Assembly (NCBI RefSeq): GCF_003368325.1
Contig: NZ_CP031467.1
Span: 1,054,001-1,118,000 of the forward strand
Direction: 5' to 3'
From: Paraburkholderia caffeinilytica
GTDB lineage: Bacteria > Pseudomonadota > Gammaproteobacteria > Burkholderiales > Burkholderiaceae
DNA length: 64,000 bases
In this document: positions 37,268 to 45,203 of the stretch, in pieces
Numbering within the stretch: position 1 is the stretch's first letter
Layout: each line of letters starts with the position of its first letter
Translations under genes and position numbers: made by a program
Notes under the pieces: generated by a model
Database searches by the model: none
The model's input: only the letters and a program-made list of their open reading frames with translations
Told to the model about the DNA's origin: nothing

Positions 37268-38239
37268 TCAGACCGCCATCGGCGCTGTGAGCGGCTCGTG
37301 ATGCCGGTAGCCGACCAGCGAGAAATCAGACGGCTCGATCTTCTCGAGCCATTCCGGCTCGTACACCCCGGTTTTCGCATAGTCCGGCACACGGTCCGAG
37401 ATCGCGAAGGCGGGGCTTTCGTACGGTTCGCGCGTGAGCTGTTGCTGCAGCATGTCGAGCTGGTTCTCGTAGATGTGCGCGTCGCCGATAAAGTAGGTGA
37501 ACCAGCGCGGTGTATAACCCGTCAGCCGGCCGACCAGATGCAGCAACGCCGCGCCTTCGGTCAGATTGAACGGCGTGCCAAGGCCGACATCGTTGCTGCG
37601 AATGTACAAACAGAGCGAAATTTCACGGCGCGCGACATTCGGCAGGAACTGATAAAGCAGGTGGCAAGCCGGCAGTGCGATCTGGTCCAGCACGGCGGGG
37701 TTCCAGGCATGAAACAAAATTCGCCGGTCGGCAGGGTTCTGCATGATCGTGTCGAGACACTGCCGCAACTGGTCGATCGCTTTATACAGCAGCACTTTGC
37801 GGCTGCCCTCTTCCTCGAATTCCGTCACCACCCGGAAACCACGCGCCGTGGCGTCGGCCAGTTGCGCGCCGGCGTCCGCGTCCAGCACCTTATAGGCCGG
37901 CCACTGGCGCCACTGCACGCCGTACACGTCGCCGAGGTCGTCGGGACCCTGACGATACGGATTGGCGAGCCATTGCGGATTCTGATTGGCGTTCGCGTCC
38001 CACACCTTGCAGCCGAGATCGCGAAAATCCGCGGCGCTGCGCGAAGCGCGCAGAAAGCCGACCAGCTCGCCCACCGCCGACTTGAACGCCAGTTTTTTCG
38101 TGGTAACTGCGGGAAAGCCCTGCTGGAGGTCGAAGCGCAACATCGCGCCGGGCATGCTGATCGTGCGGATGCCGGTGCGGTTCTCCTGCCACGTGCCGGT
38201 GTCGAGAATCGTGCGGACGAGGTCGAGGTATTGTTTCAT
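37268..38239 (-). CDS. thyA: Thymidylate synthase
   Basis: A 323-residue ThyA that methylates dUMP to dTMP with methylene-tetrahydrofolate. The nucleophile is C192 in [12 protein letters not shown], and the N-terminal [19 protein letters not shown] is conserved. It is longer than the 264-residue E. coli enzyme because of an insert around residues 118-160, as in other long-type ThyA proteins. The ATG at 38239 gives the family start [12 protein letters not shown]. It regenerates dihydrofolate that FolA, encoded 10 kb away on the other side of the amyloid cluster, reduces again. Confidence 0.95.
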   Translation of the reverse strand: MKQYLDLVRTILDTGTWQENRTGIRTISMPGAMLRFDLQQGFPAVTTKKLAFKSAVGELVGFLRASRSAADFRDLGCKVWDANANQNPQWLANPYRQGPDDLGDVYGVQWRQWPAYKVLDADAGAQLADATARGFRVVTEFEEEGSRKVLLYKAIDQLRQCLDTIMQNPADRRILFHAWNPAVLDQIALPACHLLYQFLPNVARREISLCLYIRSNDVGLGTPFNLTEGAALLHLVGRLTGYTPRWFTYFIGDAHIYENQLDMLQQQLTREPYESPAFAISDRVPDYAKTGVYEPEWLEKIEPSDFSLVGYRHHEPLTAPMAV

Positions 38240-38380
38240 GCGGGTTCCTTCGACGCGGCGCGCCCCTGGGAAAGGGGCATGCGCCACGGAGATTGAGCGG
38301 AAAACCCGATTTTAACAAGCGTAGCCGGGCGACGCCCGGTCGAGGCGCGCCCGCGGAGAAAATATCGGTGCGAAAGCCCG

Positions 38381-39775
38381 TCAGAGATGCGGCACCGAGG
38401 CCGGCAACTCGCCGTGCGGCGCGACCAGCGGTTCGCCTTCCATATGGCGCATACCGTGTGAGCACAGCAGGCGATACAGCGTCACGCGCGAAATGCCGAG
38501 TTCCTGGGCGGCGTCGCCGAGACGGCCGCGATGACGCAGCAGCGCGAGTTCGATAGCCTGGCGTTCGGCCGCTTCGCGCGCCTGCGCGAGCGAGACCGGC
38601 ACGATCTCCACATACTCGGCCAACTCGAGGTCACGGGCCGTGATCGCGCGCCCTTCCGACATCACGATGGCGCGCCGCACGCGATTGATCAACTCGCGCA
38701 CGTTGCCCGGCCAGCCGTAGTTATGCAGCGCCGCGATGGCGTCGGGCGCGAAACCGCGCAGACGGCGGCTTGCATCTTTCTTGAAACGTTCCAGCATGTG
38801 CCGCGCAAGCAGTTCGATATCCTTACCACGTGCGCGCAACGGCGGTTCGTCGATTTGCAGCACGCACAGACGGTGATACAGGTCGGAGCGGAACCGCCCT
38901 TCGATCATCGCAGCGGTCATGTCCACGTGCGTTGCCGAGATGATGCGCACGTCGACGTCGACCGAACCGTGACCGCCGAGCCGCTCCACCTTGCGTTCCT
39001 GCAGGAAGCGCAGCAGGCTCGCCTGGCTTTCGAGCGGCAGATCGCCGATTTCGTCGAGAAACAGCGTGCCGCCGTTGGCCGCCTCCACGCGGCCGATCTT
39101 GCGCTGATTGGCGCCGGTAAACGCACCGCGCTCATAGCCGAACAGTTCGGATTGCAGCAAATGCGGGGGAATCGCACCGCAGTTGATCGGCACAAAAGGC
39201 GCATTGCGGCGTGCTGAGCGTTCGTGGATCGCGACCGCGGTCAGTTCCTTGCCGGTGCCCGATTCGCCTGAAATAAACACCGGCGCGTCGGTCATCGCCA
39301 CTTTGCGGATCGAACGGAACAGCGCGAGCATCGCGTCGCACGAACCGACCATTTCGCCTTCGGCGCCTTGCGAACCGTCGTTCGATGCCGGCTCGCCGAG
39401 CGAGATCATGCCGTAGGCGTGACCGACCGAATCGACGATCCTGTCGCCCGAGGAAGGCACCGTTACATAGTCGAAACAATAGTCCCGCACGAGCCGGCGC
39501 AGGGCCGCGTCCTGCAATTGTCCGGGGGTGGTCGCCGCGACCCAGCCGACGTTCGGCATGGTCAGGCAAGACTCGAAGGCGGCAATTTCGTGCGGCTGAA
39601 AATCACTGGACAAATCAAGCAGGCCGCCCGCCGCCATTCCGGCGCGAACGGCACGGCGAACATCGCGCGCCGATCCCACGACCTCGACATGCCAGCCGCG
39701 CTGATGGAAACGCGTATTCAGTTCCGCGCTCGGATCGCGTGAAACGTAAATCAGTTGCCGCGTTGCGGGTTCCAT
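38381..39775 (-). CDS. VpsR-like sigma-54-dependent activator, copy 1
   Basis: A 464-residue enhancer-binding protein. A receiver-like N-terminal domain (about 1-125, with D54 in GGLLDLSS) resembles the atypical receiver of VpsR-type regulators. The AAA+ domain has Walker A GESGTGKE (170-177), the sigma-54-contacting loop GAFTGA (217-222) and Walker B LFLDEIGD. A Fis-type helix-turn-helix (about 420-445, LGDAAQELGISRVTLYRLL) ends the protein. It is divergent from the Fap-like operon and paralogous to the activator at its far end, so it probably controls the operon. VpsR-type proteins often respond to cyclic-di-GMP. Confidence 0.88.
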   Translation of the reverse strand: MEPATRQLIYVSRDPSAELNTRFHQRGWHVEVVGSARDVRRAVRAGMAAGGLLDLSSDFQPHEIAAFESCLTMPNVGWVAATTPGQLQDAALRRLVRDYCFDYVTVPSSGDRIVDSVGHAYGMISLGEPASNDGSQGAEGEMVGSCDAMLALFRSIRKVAMTDAPVFISGESGTGKELTAVAIHERSARRNAPFVPINCGAIPPHLLQSELFGYERGAFTGANQRKIGRVEAANGGTLFLDEIGDLPLESQASLLRFLQERKVERLGGHGSVDVDVRIISATHVDMTAAMIEGRFRSDLYHRLCVLQIDEPPLRARGKDIELLARHMLERFKKDASRRLRGFAPDAIAALHNYGWPGNVRELINRVRRAIVMSEGRAITARDLELAEYVEIVPVSLAQAREAAERQAIELALLRHRGRLGDAAQELGISRVTLYRLLCSHGMRHMEGEPLVAPHGELPASVPHL

Positions 39776-39820
39776 TATTCAGATCCTCTCGTCAACGAAC
39801 GTTAAGGATGACGCACGCAC

Positions 39821-39836
39821 CTGAACTGCGGTTCAG
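39821..39836 (-). promoter_or_regulatory. Inverted repeat upstream of activator 1
   Basis: CTGAAC-TGCG-GTTCAG is a perfect 6-bp inverted repeat 46 nt before the start codon of activator 1. It may be an operator. Confidence 0.35.
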
Positions 39837-39940
39837 ACACGCTGACTCGTTCGGGATTCGCGATTTAGCAAAAACCGAACGGCCATTCCATTCCGTGCGG
39901 ACAGCTGATCCCCAAGAAAGCGGCGTGTGTGTTTGAGACG

Positions 39941-39960
39941 GCCCGTTAGCGGGCTTTTTT
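39941..39960 (+). terminator. Orphan plus-strand terminator
   Basis: GCCCG-TTAG-CGGGC followed by six T. No plus-strand gene ends here, because the nearest gene upstream is on the other strand. It may end a small RNA or block antisense transcription into the operon. Confidence 0.65.
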
Positions 39961-40176
39961 AAATCTGAAGCTGTTTTCGAGAGCTTACTATACGCGCGCC
40001 ACTTGGAAAACAATTATGCGAATTTAATCGGAGACTCCTTGCCCAGCAAGGCCAAGCGGGCAATAGAGAGTTATTCAGCTTATGAATAAAAGCATTGTGG
40101 AAGCGCTTTTCCTGGCGTTCACCCCAAGGTACCCCATACCGTCCGATTTAACGAATTACAGGTATTTTATGCCTGC

Positions 40177-40194
40177 CGTTTCAGCGCTGAAACG
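40177..40194 (+). promoter_or_regulatory. 18-bp perfect palindrome, candidate activator site
   Basis: CGTTTCAGCGCTGAAACG is an exact palindrome centred 85 bp upstream of the sigma-54 -24 element. That is the usual distance for the upstream site of an enhancer-binding protein. Either VpsR-like activator could bind it. Confidence 0.55.
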
Positions 40195-40268
40195 TTTTTG
40201 TACGATTTCTTACCTGTTACTCCTCGGTATGCGGGTCACATCCAGATGCACCAATGGATTGCGACTCA

Positions 40269-40284
40269 TGGCACACGTTTCGCT
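40269..40284 (+). promoter_or_regulatory. Sigma-54-type promoter of the Fap-like operon
   Basis: TGGCAC-N5-TCGCT matches the consensus TGGCAC-N5-TTGCW except for one base. GG (40270) and GC (40282) are 12 bp apart, as sigma-54 requires. The predicted start near 40295 is just before the ribosome-binding site AAGGAG (40299) of the first gene. Confidence 0.6.
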
Positions 40285-40311
40285 AAATGCTGTGCACCAA
40301 GGAGACACATC

Positions 40312-40881
40312 ATGCGACTCGTTTTCCGCATCGACCTGAGCAGCATTGCACCTTGCGCCGCACTATGCGCCGCCGCGGTGACCTTGACCGTGCTGTCCGC
40401 TGGCGTCAATGCACAGGAATCCGCACTCCCTCAGTCCGCCACGATGGCCGAAACCGCCGATGCCGGTTCCGCCACCCTCGCGAGCTCGACGCTCGCAGCG
40501 GTGGCCTCGCCGACTACGACGGTCACGACGGCCACCCCGGCCACAGATACGGCGAACGTCGCCACGATGGACAACACCGCCGCCCGCACGGACGACAGCA
40601 CCACGTCGCACAGCGATCTGGCCGGCAACGCGCTGAGCATTCCCGCCGAGACCGCGTCCGTGAACGATCTCGTGCTGGACGACCAGGCGCTGTCCCGTCA
40701 GCGCGGCGGCTTCGGCGGCATGTTGATGGTCTCCACCACGCCGCAGCTGATGCGCGGCTTCAACAACGGCGGCAACGGCGTGACGCTGTGGGACGAAATC
40801 GCCCCGCCGTCGCAGTTGCCGGTCCCCGTCGACGTCGCCCGCTCCGCGCAAGGCAATGTCACGAGCTACCAGAGAAATTAG
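40312..40881 (+). CDS. Exported protein, first gene of the Fap-like operon
   Basis: A 189-residue protein. The signal peptide (about 1-34) ends GVNAQ. The rest is Ala/Thr/Ser-rich and probably disordered (residues 40-110), then a more ordered C-terminus with LVLDDQALSRQRGGFGGML and GNGVTLWDEIAPPSQLPVP. The ATG at 40312 follows AAGGAGACACATC. I recognise no family. By position it takes the place of FapA, the small first protein of the Pseudomonas operon, but no similarity is visible to me. It is transcribed with the amyloid genes. Confidence 0.75.
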   Translation: MRLVFRIDLSSIAPCAALCAAAVTLTVLSAGVNAQESALPQSATMAETADAGSATLASSTLAAVASPTTTVTTATPATDTANVATMDNTAARTDDSTTSHSDLAGNALSIPAETASVNDLVLDDQALSRQRGGFGGMLMVSTTPQLMRGFNNGGNGVTLWDEIAPPSQLPVPVDVARSAQGNVTSYQRN

Positions 40882-40943
40882 CACGACGACCTGCTCGCTG
40901 CTCAAGACCGCACCGACCGATCGTTCGCCCGCAAGGAACTGAC

Positions 40944-41432
40944 ATGAACGCCTCAACCCAGAAGCCGAGTGGCCGCCGCCCGTGCGCGGCCCTGCTGTCC
41001 GCGCTGCTCGGCGTGCTCGCTGCCGGCGCCGTGACGAGTGCCGCCGCGCAGCAGTTGACCCAGCCGGGCAACCTGGTCGTCGAGCGTGACATCACGCCGC
41101 GCGATGCGTTCGTGCCGGTGCCGAAGAGCCAGGACCCGATCGCCGTCCAGGTTCAAACCTTCCCGAGGCAGACCTTCGATGCCGCGATCGGCACGATGGC
41201 AAGCGATCTCGACCTGAATGGCGCACACGGCACCACCGGCATCTCCAGCAACGGCTTCATGCCGTCCCTGGTCGGCGCCAACGGCATCGAACACATGCTG
41301 GCGGGCAACAACAACGTCCCGGTCGGCGCGGTCGCCAGCTTCGGCGGCGCAGGTGGAATCGGCAGCTCGGTCGCCCAGTCGGTCAGCAGTGCACTCGCCC
41401 CCTTGGGCGCCGCTCTAGGAGCTATGAAATGA
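40944..41432 (+). CDS. Exported protein, second gene of the Fap-like operon
   Basis: A 162-residue protein. The signal peptide (about 1-35, LLSALLGVLAAGAVTSAAA) is followed by QQLTQPGNLVVERDITPRDAF and a Gly/Ala/Asn-rich C-terminal half, with GANGIEHMLAGNNNVPVGAV. No amyloid repeat is seen. I do not recognise the family. Its stop overlaps the start of the FapB-like gene by 4 nt, so their translation is coupled. That points to matched amounts, for example a chaperone or a minor fibre component; this is inference. Confidence 0.75.
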   Translation: MNASTQKPSGRRPCAALLSALLGVLAAGAVTSAAAQQLTQPGNLVVERDITPRDAFVPVPKSQDPIAVQVQTFPRQTFDAAIGTMASDLDLNGAHGTTGISSNGFMPSLVGANGIEHMLAGNNNVPVGAVASFGGAGGIGSSVAQSVSSALAPLGAALGAMK

Positions 41433-42076
41433 CAACCTCACGCGCACCGGCCAGGCGCTTTCCGTCACGCAAACAGTCGCGCTGGCCCCTGCTCGCCTGG
41501 GCATTGCTCGGCTGTGCGAGCTTCGCAGTCCATGCCCAGACGCTACCGGCCCAGATCGACGCGGAGTCGCTGATCGGCAAAGGCGCGGTCAACGGCGCCG
41601 CGGGGGTCATCTCCATCAACGAGACCTCCGGCCTCGATAACGCACAAGCGAATCAAGGCGTGTTCACCAACGGATCCACGCCTATCAACCTGATCGGCAG
41701 CTTGCAGAGCGCGGACACGAACGCCCGGACGGCGGGCGCGAAGAGCACGATCGGCAGCAATGCATTTTCAAACACCTCTGGCCTTATCGAAGTGAATCAG
41801 TCGGCGGGTGTAGGGAATCTCCAGCGGAACAGCGCCTTGATCGGCTCTGGACCGGTTGGAGCGGAGATCGTAGCGGATGGGGTGCTATCCGCTACGACCG
41901 CCAAGGGCGGAGGTCTGGGAAGGTCTGGCGACAACCACGACGCACGCGAGGTGTCCATCGGTCAGGACGCGCTCAAGAACGTCAGTGGAATCGTCCAGAT
42001 CAACCAGACAGCCGGCTCAGGTAACGTCAGTTCAAACAGTTTTGTGCTCCGTCCCCCGGCGGGCACCTTTTTCTAA
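41429..42076 (+). CDS. FapB-like amyloid-repeat protein (putative nucleator)
   Basis: A 215-residue exported protein. The signal peptide runs to about residue 36 (VHAQ). Three imperfect repeats at residues 49-79, 108-138 and 177-207 each read like IGxxAxxxxSGxIxINQxxGxxNxxxN; the first ends GLDNAQAN and the second GVGNLQRN. Such repeats separated by variable linkers define FapB and FapC in Pseudomonas functional amyloid. Because this protein is short and precedes the larger repeat protein, it matches FapB, the minor or nucleating subunit. It is coupled to the gene before it. Confidence 0.75.
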   Translation: MTTSRAPARRFPSRKQSRWPLLAWALLGCASFAVHAQTLPAQIDAESLIGKGAVNGAAGVISINETSGLDNAQANQGVFTNGSTPINLIGSLQSADTNARTAGAKSTIGSNAFSNTSGLIEVNQSAGVGNLQRNSALIGSGPVGAEIVADGVLSATTAKGGGLGRSGDNHDAREVSIGQDALKNVSGIVQINQTAGSGNVSSNSFVLRPPAGTFF

Positions 42077-42105
42077 CGAGCCACACTCTTTTTCGGAGCG
42101 TCATC

Positions 42106-43509
42106 ATGAAGCGCACTCTCATTGCAGCGGCTGTCCTTTCGACGATGGCAGCAACTTCGGCTTACGCGGAAGGATGCACGGCCGGCTGCGACCCAGCTGA
42201 GCTCTTTACGGCAACGAACGTCTACACCGACATCGGCGAATTCGGCTTCATTACGCTGCGCGGACACGTCGACGTGTCGAGCAGTTCCGGCGCCACGGTC
42301 AACAACACGCAGAACGTCAACATCGGTGGCGTCGACATGAAGACCCCGCCGCAGAGCTACACCAGCGGCAAGGTGACCACGACGATCGATACGACCAAGT
42401 CCTGGTTCAACGGCAGCGGCGGCGGCTCGAACTTCGCTGTTCATGCGTCGTACAGTGCGGGCTCGTTTGCTGAAGGCTCGCAAGAGCAATCGGCTGCGGC
42501 TTATGCACAAGGCCAGAGCTTCAGCGAAAGCAGTGGCTTCAAGCAAGGCTATCAAGCCTCGTATGCCGGCGGCAATCACCTCAACACCCACAACAGTGCG
42601 AACGGCTATCTGGCAGCCGGCTTCATCGCCGGCATCGGCGGCGGCAATGGCGTGATCTTCGGCGGGGTCGCGGCAGGTTTCGCCGCTGCGCTGAACACGC
42701 ATTCCTCGGATAACTACGGCGGCTACTTCGCCGAGCAGTCTTCGGGCCACCAGTCCGCATGGGGACAAGAACATTCGTCCGGCTACTTCGCCCAGGCCGC
42801 GGAACAAAGCGCCTCCGGCTACTACAAGGCCAGCCACGTCTCCGCGAGCGCCAACGCATGGGGCTGGAGCGCGCATGACAGCATCAGCGCGGGCACCGTG
42901 AACGTCTACGGCAGCATCACCGAGCACATCAACACCGAAAAACCGACGGTGATGTCTGCCTCGATCGGCGACGGCGCACTGAAAGGCGCAAACGGCAACA
43001 TCGGCGTCAACATGGCCACTGGTGTCGACAACGCGCAATCCAATGACGCCGCTCTGTCCAACATGGACGTCGGCCCCGTATTCGGCACTGCGCAGATCTA
43101 CTCGACGCAGGCGTCGACGGGCAAGGCGAAGATCGGCGACTTCAACTTTACCGCCAGCGTCGGCGCAGACGTGCTGAAGGGCGCGATGGGCAACATCGGG
43201 GTGAACGTGGCGTCGGGTGTCGGCAACGTGCAAAACAACAGCCTCGCCGCCTCGGCCACCACGGATAGCAGCAGCGGCGGCATGGGCTGGGGTCATAACA
43301 AAGGCGGGAAGGACGGCGGCGAAGTCATCGCCACCGACCAGAACTGCCAAACCGCAGATGCAGGCGTCAAAGGCAACTTCACCGGCTCGTCGATGCTCGG
43401 CAGCGGCGCTCTCGCCGGCGCCAACGGCAACATCGGTGTGAACATCGCTTCGGGTGTAGGCAACCTGCAACACAACGGCCTTGCAGTCGCCAGCGTGTCG
43501 CATCAGTAA
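42106..43509 (+). CDS. FapC-like major amyloid fibre subunit
   Basis: A 467-residue exported protein. The signal peptide (about 1-21, ATSAYA) is followed by a region with C24 and C28, then a Ser/Ala/Gly/Tyr/His/Gln-rich low-complexity segment (about 105-260). Three strong repeats lie at 287-317, 352-382 and 431-461, sharing GALKGANGNIGVN-type cores and GVGNxQxN ends. The repeats match the FapC style, so this is the likely main fibril protein. Databases often label such proteins as adhesin or heme-utilisation proteins. The C-terminal CxxC of Pseudomonas FapC is absent; one cysteine remains at 414. Confidence 0.78.
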   Translation: MKRTLIAAAVLSTMAATSAYAEGCTAGCDPAELFTATNVYTDIGEFGFITLRGHVDVSSSSGATVNNTQNVNIGGVDMKTPPQSYTSGKVTTTIDTTKSWFNGSGGGSNFAVHASYSAGSFAEGSQEQSAAAYAQGQSFSESSGFKQGYQASYAGGNHLNTHNSANGYLAAGFIAGIGGGNGVIFGGVAAGFAAALNTHSSDNYGGYFAEQSSGHQSAWGQEHSSGYFAQAAEQSASGYYKASHVSASANAWGWSAHDSISAGTVNVYGSITEHINTEKPTVMSASIGDGALKGANGNIGVNMATGVDNAQSNDAALSNMDVGPVFGTAQIYSTQASTGKAKIGDFNFTASVGADVLKGAMGNIGVNVASGVGNVQNNSLAASATTDSSSGGMGWGHNKGGKDGGEVIATDQNCQTADAGVKGNFTGSSMLGSGALAGANGNIGVNIASGVGNLQHNGLAVASVSHQ

Positions 43510-43583
43510 CTAAAGCAGCTGCATCACAGGAAGACACCGGTCAGCCTTTGCTGGCCGGCCGTCTCCGCAGGGGGGACACAACC

Positions 43584-44294
43584 ATGTTCGGGGTGAGCAG
43601 GGTAACGCGTGGTTTTTTTCCGGCACTCTTCGCCGGACTCGTGCTATCGCAGACGGGTCATGCGCAGAGTGCCCTTTCCATGAACGCTGCTGCGGGCGTG
43701 CCGTTCGACATGAACGTGCGCTCGATCCGCGAGCTTCGCTACAACCACATCGTTTCGCAGCGTTACGACTACAGCTGCGGCTCGGCCGCTCTCGCCACGT
43801 TGCTGAAGTACGGCTACGGCATCGACATTCCCGAAACCGAAATGATCCAACGCATGATGGTGTTTTCGACACCAGAGGTGGTGGTCAAGAACGGTTTCTC
43901 GATGCTCGACATGAAGAAGTTCGTCGAAACGATCGGCCTGCGCGGCCGTGGTTTTCGCGTCACCTCTGAAGCGCTCTATCACCTGCAGATTCCTGTGCTC
44001 GTGCTGATGAACAGCGACGGCTACGAGCACTTCGTGATCGTCAAGCATGCGGAAGACAGCCGCGTCTTCATTGCGGATCCCGCACTCGGCAACCGCATCG
44101 TCATGGAAGACGACTTCGTCAAGAAATGGAACGGTCTCGTATTCGCGGTCGTCGGCAAGCCATTCATGGAGGATTCTCCGCTCTTGCAAGGCAACGAGTC
44201 GCTCGCACTAAAGCTGCGCGAACGTGCGCTGGAAAACGGTACGGCTGCGACTCCCTTTGTTGAATACGGTTTGATCAAGGCAGAGTTGTTCTGA
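43584..44294 (+). CDS. C39-family cysteine protease, FapD-like
   Basis: A 236-residue exported protease. The signal peptide (about 1-28) ends GHAQ. The C39 catalytic residues are visible: C65 in YDYSCGSAALATLLKYG, H149 in GYEHFVIVKH and D165 in FIADPALGN. There is no ABC transporter or membrane part, so it acts alone in the periplasm. FapD has this design in Pseudomonas, where it is required for Fap secretion and maturation. The ATG at 43584 is chosen for the signal peptide and the GGGGGA motif before it. It lies 6 nt before the next gene. Confidence 0.85.
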   Translation: MFGVSRVTRGFFPALFAGLVLSQTGHAQSALSMNAAAGVPFDMNVRSIRELRYNHIVSQRYDYSCGSAALATLLKYGYGIDIPETEMIQRMMVFSTPEVVVKNGFSMLDMKKFVETIGLRGRGFRVTSEALYHLQIPVLVLMNSDGYEHFVIVKHAEDSRVFIADPALGNRIVMEDDFVKKWNGLVFAVVGKPFMEDSPLLQGNESLALKLRERALENGTAATPFVEYGLIKAELF

Positions 44295-44300
44295 CTCATC

Positions 44301-45101
44301 ATGGACCGAAATTTACTCACCATAGGCTGTGCGTTGTGTTTCACAACGTGCGGCCTTGCATCAGCCGCGCACGCTGCCGAGCAGACTTCGACAGCGTTTG
44401 AGGACGTCGGCGCCCTCAAGATTCAACCTGTCGACGACGCCATCCTCGCCAACCAGACCGGCAAAGGCCTTGCCGGGGACATCATTTCGGGCGTCGTCGT
44501 CGATCTGCTGTCGCAATGGCAGTTGCCCAACGGCGCAACCGCGGTCGCCTCGGGCGCGCTCTCCGTCGTCACCAACAAGCTAAACCAGGCGAGCGTCCAG
44601 TTCAATTCGTCGGCCGCTGTGACCGACCCGACCGGCAACTCGGGCAGCGGCGCCAACCGCAACGCCAGCGCGAGCGGCGGGCAGAACGTCAACGTCAATG
44701 GCGTCTCGCAGATCACTCAGGTGGCCGGCAACGGCAACCTCGGCACCAACCAGGCGGTGATCGATTTCAACGCCTCGCCTGCCAGTCTGACGGGCGGGTC
44801 CTATAACAACGCAACCTCGGCCGCCGCAAGCAATGCGAACGGCTCGGTGAAAGCCTCCGTCAGTCTCGCCAACGGCGGAATTTCGGTTTCGCTGCAAACG
44901 CCGAGCGGTATCGCCACCCAAACCGTCGCGCCGTCCAGTGCGCAACAGGCCGGCATGATCGCCCAACTCTTACAGATCGCAGGCAATAACCAGCAAGTCG
45001 CCAATCAGTTGCAACTGCATTTGCAGACGCAGCAGATGTCGGCCTCGATGCTGCGCCAGATTGGCGTCCTACAAGCCCTGCAGAACAGCGTAAGGAGATA
45101 A
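44301..45101 (+). CDS. FapE-like exported protein
   Basis: A 266-residue protein with a signal peptide (about 1-26, AAHAAE). The central part has one amyloid-like unit, NVNGVSQITQVAGNGNLGTN (about 132-151), and Asn/Ser/Ala-rich flanks. The C-terminal helix is Gln-rich (QQVANQLQLHLQTQQMSASM). It lies between the C39 protease and the beta-barrel gene, the place of FapE, a minor component exported with the fibre in Pseudomonas. Similarity to FapE is positional and compositional only. Confidence 0.68.
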   Translation: MDRNLLTIGCALCFTTCGLASAAHAAEQTSTAFEDVGALKIQPVDDAILANQTGKGLAGDIISGVVVDLLSQWQLPNGATAVASGALSVVTNKLNQASVQFNSSAAVTDPTGNSGSGANRNASASGGQNVNVNGVSQITQVAGNGNLGTNQAVIDFNASPASLTGGSYNNATSAAASNANGSVKASVSLANGGISVSLQTPSGIATQTVAPSSAQQAGMIAQLLQIAGNNQQVANQLQLHLQTQQMSASMLRQIGVLQALQNSVRR

Positions 45102-45203
45102 CACGGGCCGCCACCCGGCTGGAAAGGAGACCGAAGTACCAAAACGACCGCGCGATGCACAAAGAGACATGCGACGCGCAGTCAGAATACCGGGGGAACA
45201 AAA

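Larger units (their letters stand above)
39776..40311. other. Regulatory region between activator 1 and the Fap-like operon
   Basis: This 536-nt region is less GC-rich than its surroundings, especially 39960-40160. It contains an inverted repeat at 39821-39836, a lone plus-strand terminator at 39941-39960, an 18-bp palindrome at 40177-40194 and a sigma-54-type promoter at 40269-40284. A short ORF from 40082 has no ribosome-binding site or recognisable protein, and I treat it as chance. Confidence 0.6.

Noticed and set aside
39998..40017. A second sigma-54-like element TGGAAAACAATTATGC
   Set aside because: The GG to GC distance is 13 rather than 12 and the -24 box is poor, so the element at 40269 is the better promoter.
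40082..40339. An 85-codon plus-strand frame in the amyloid regulatory region
   Set aside because: It has no ribosome-binding site, no recognisable protein features, runs through the palindrome and promoter, and overlaps the first operon gene in another frame.
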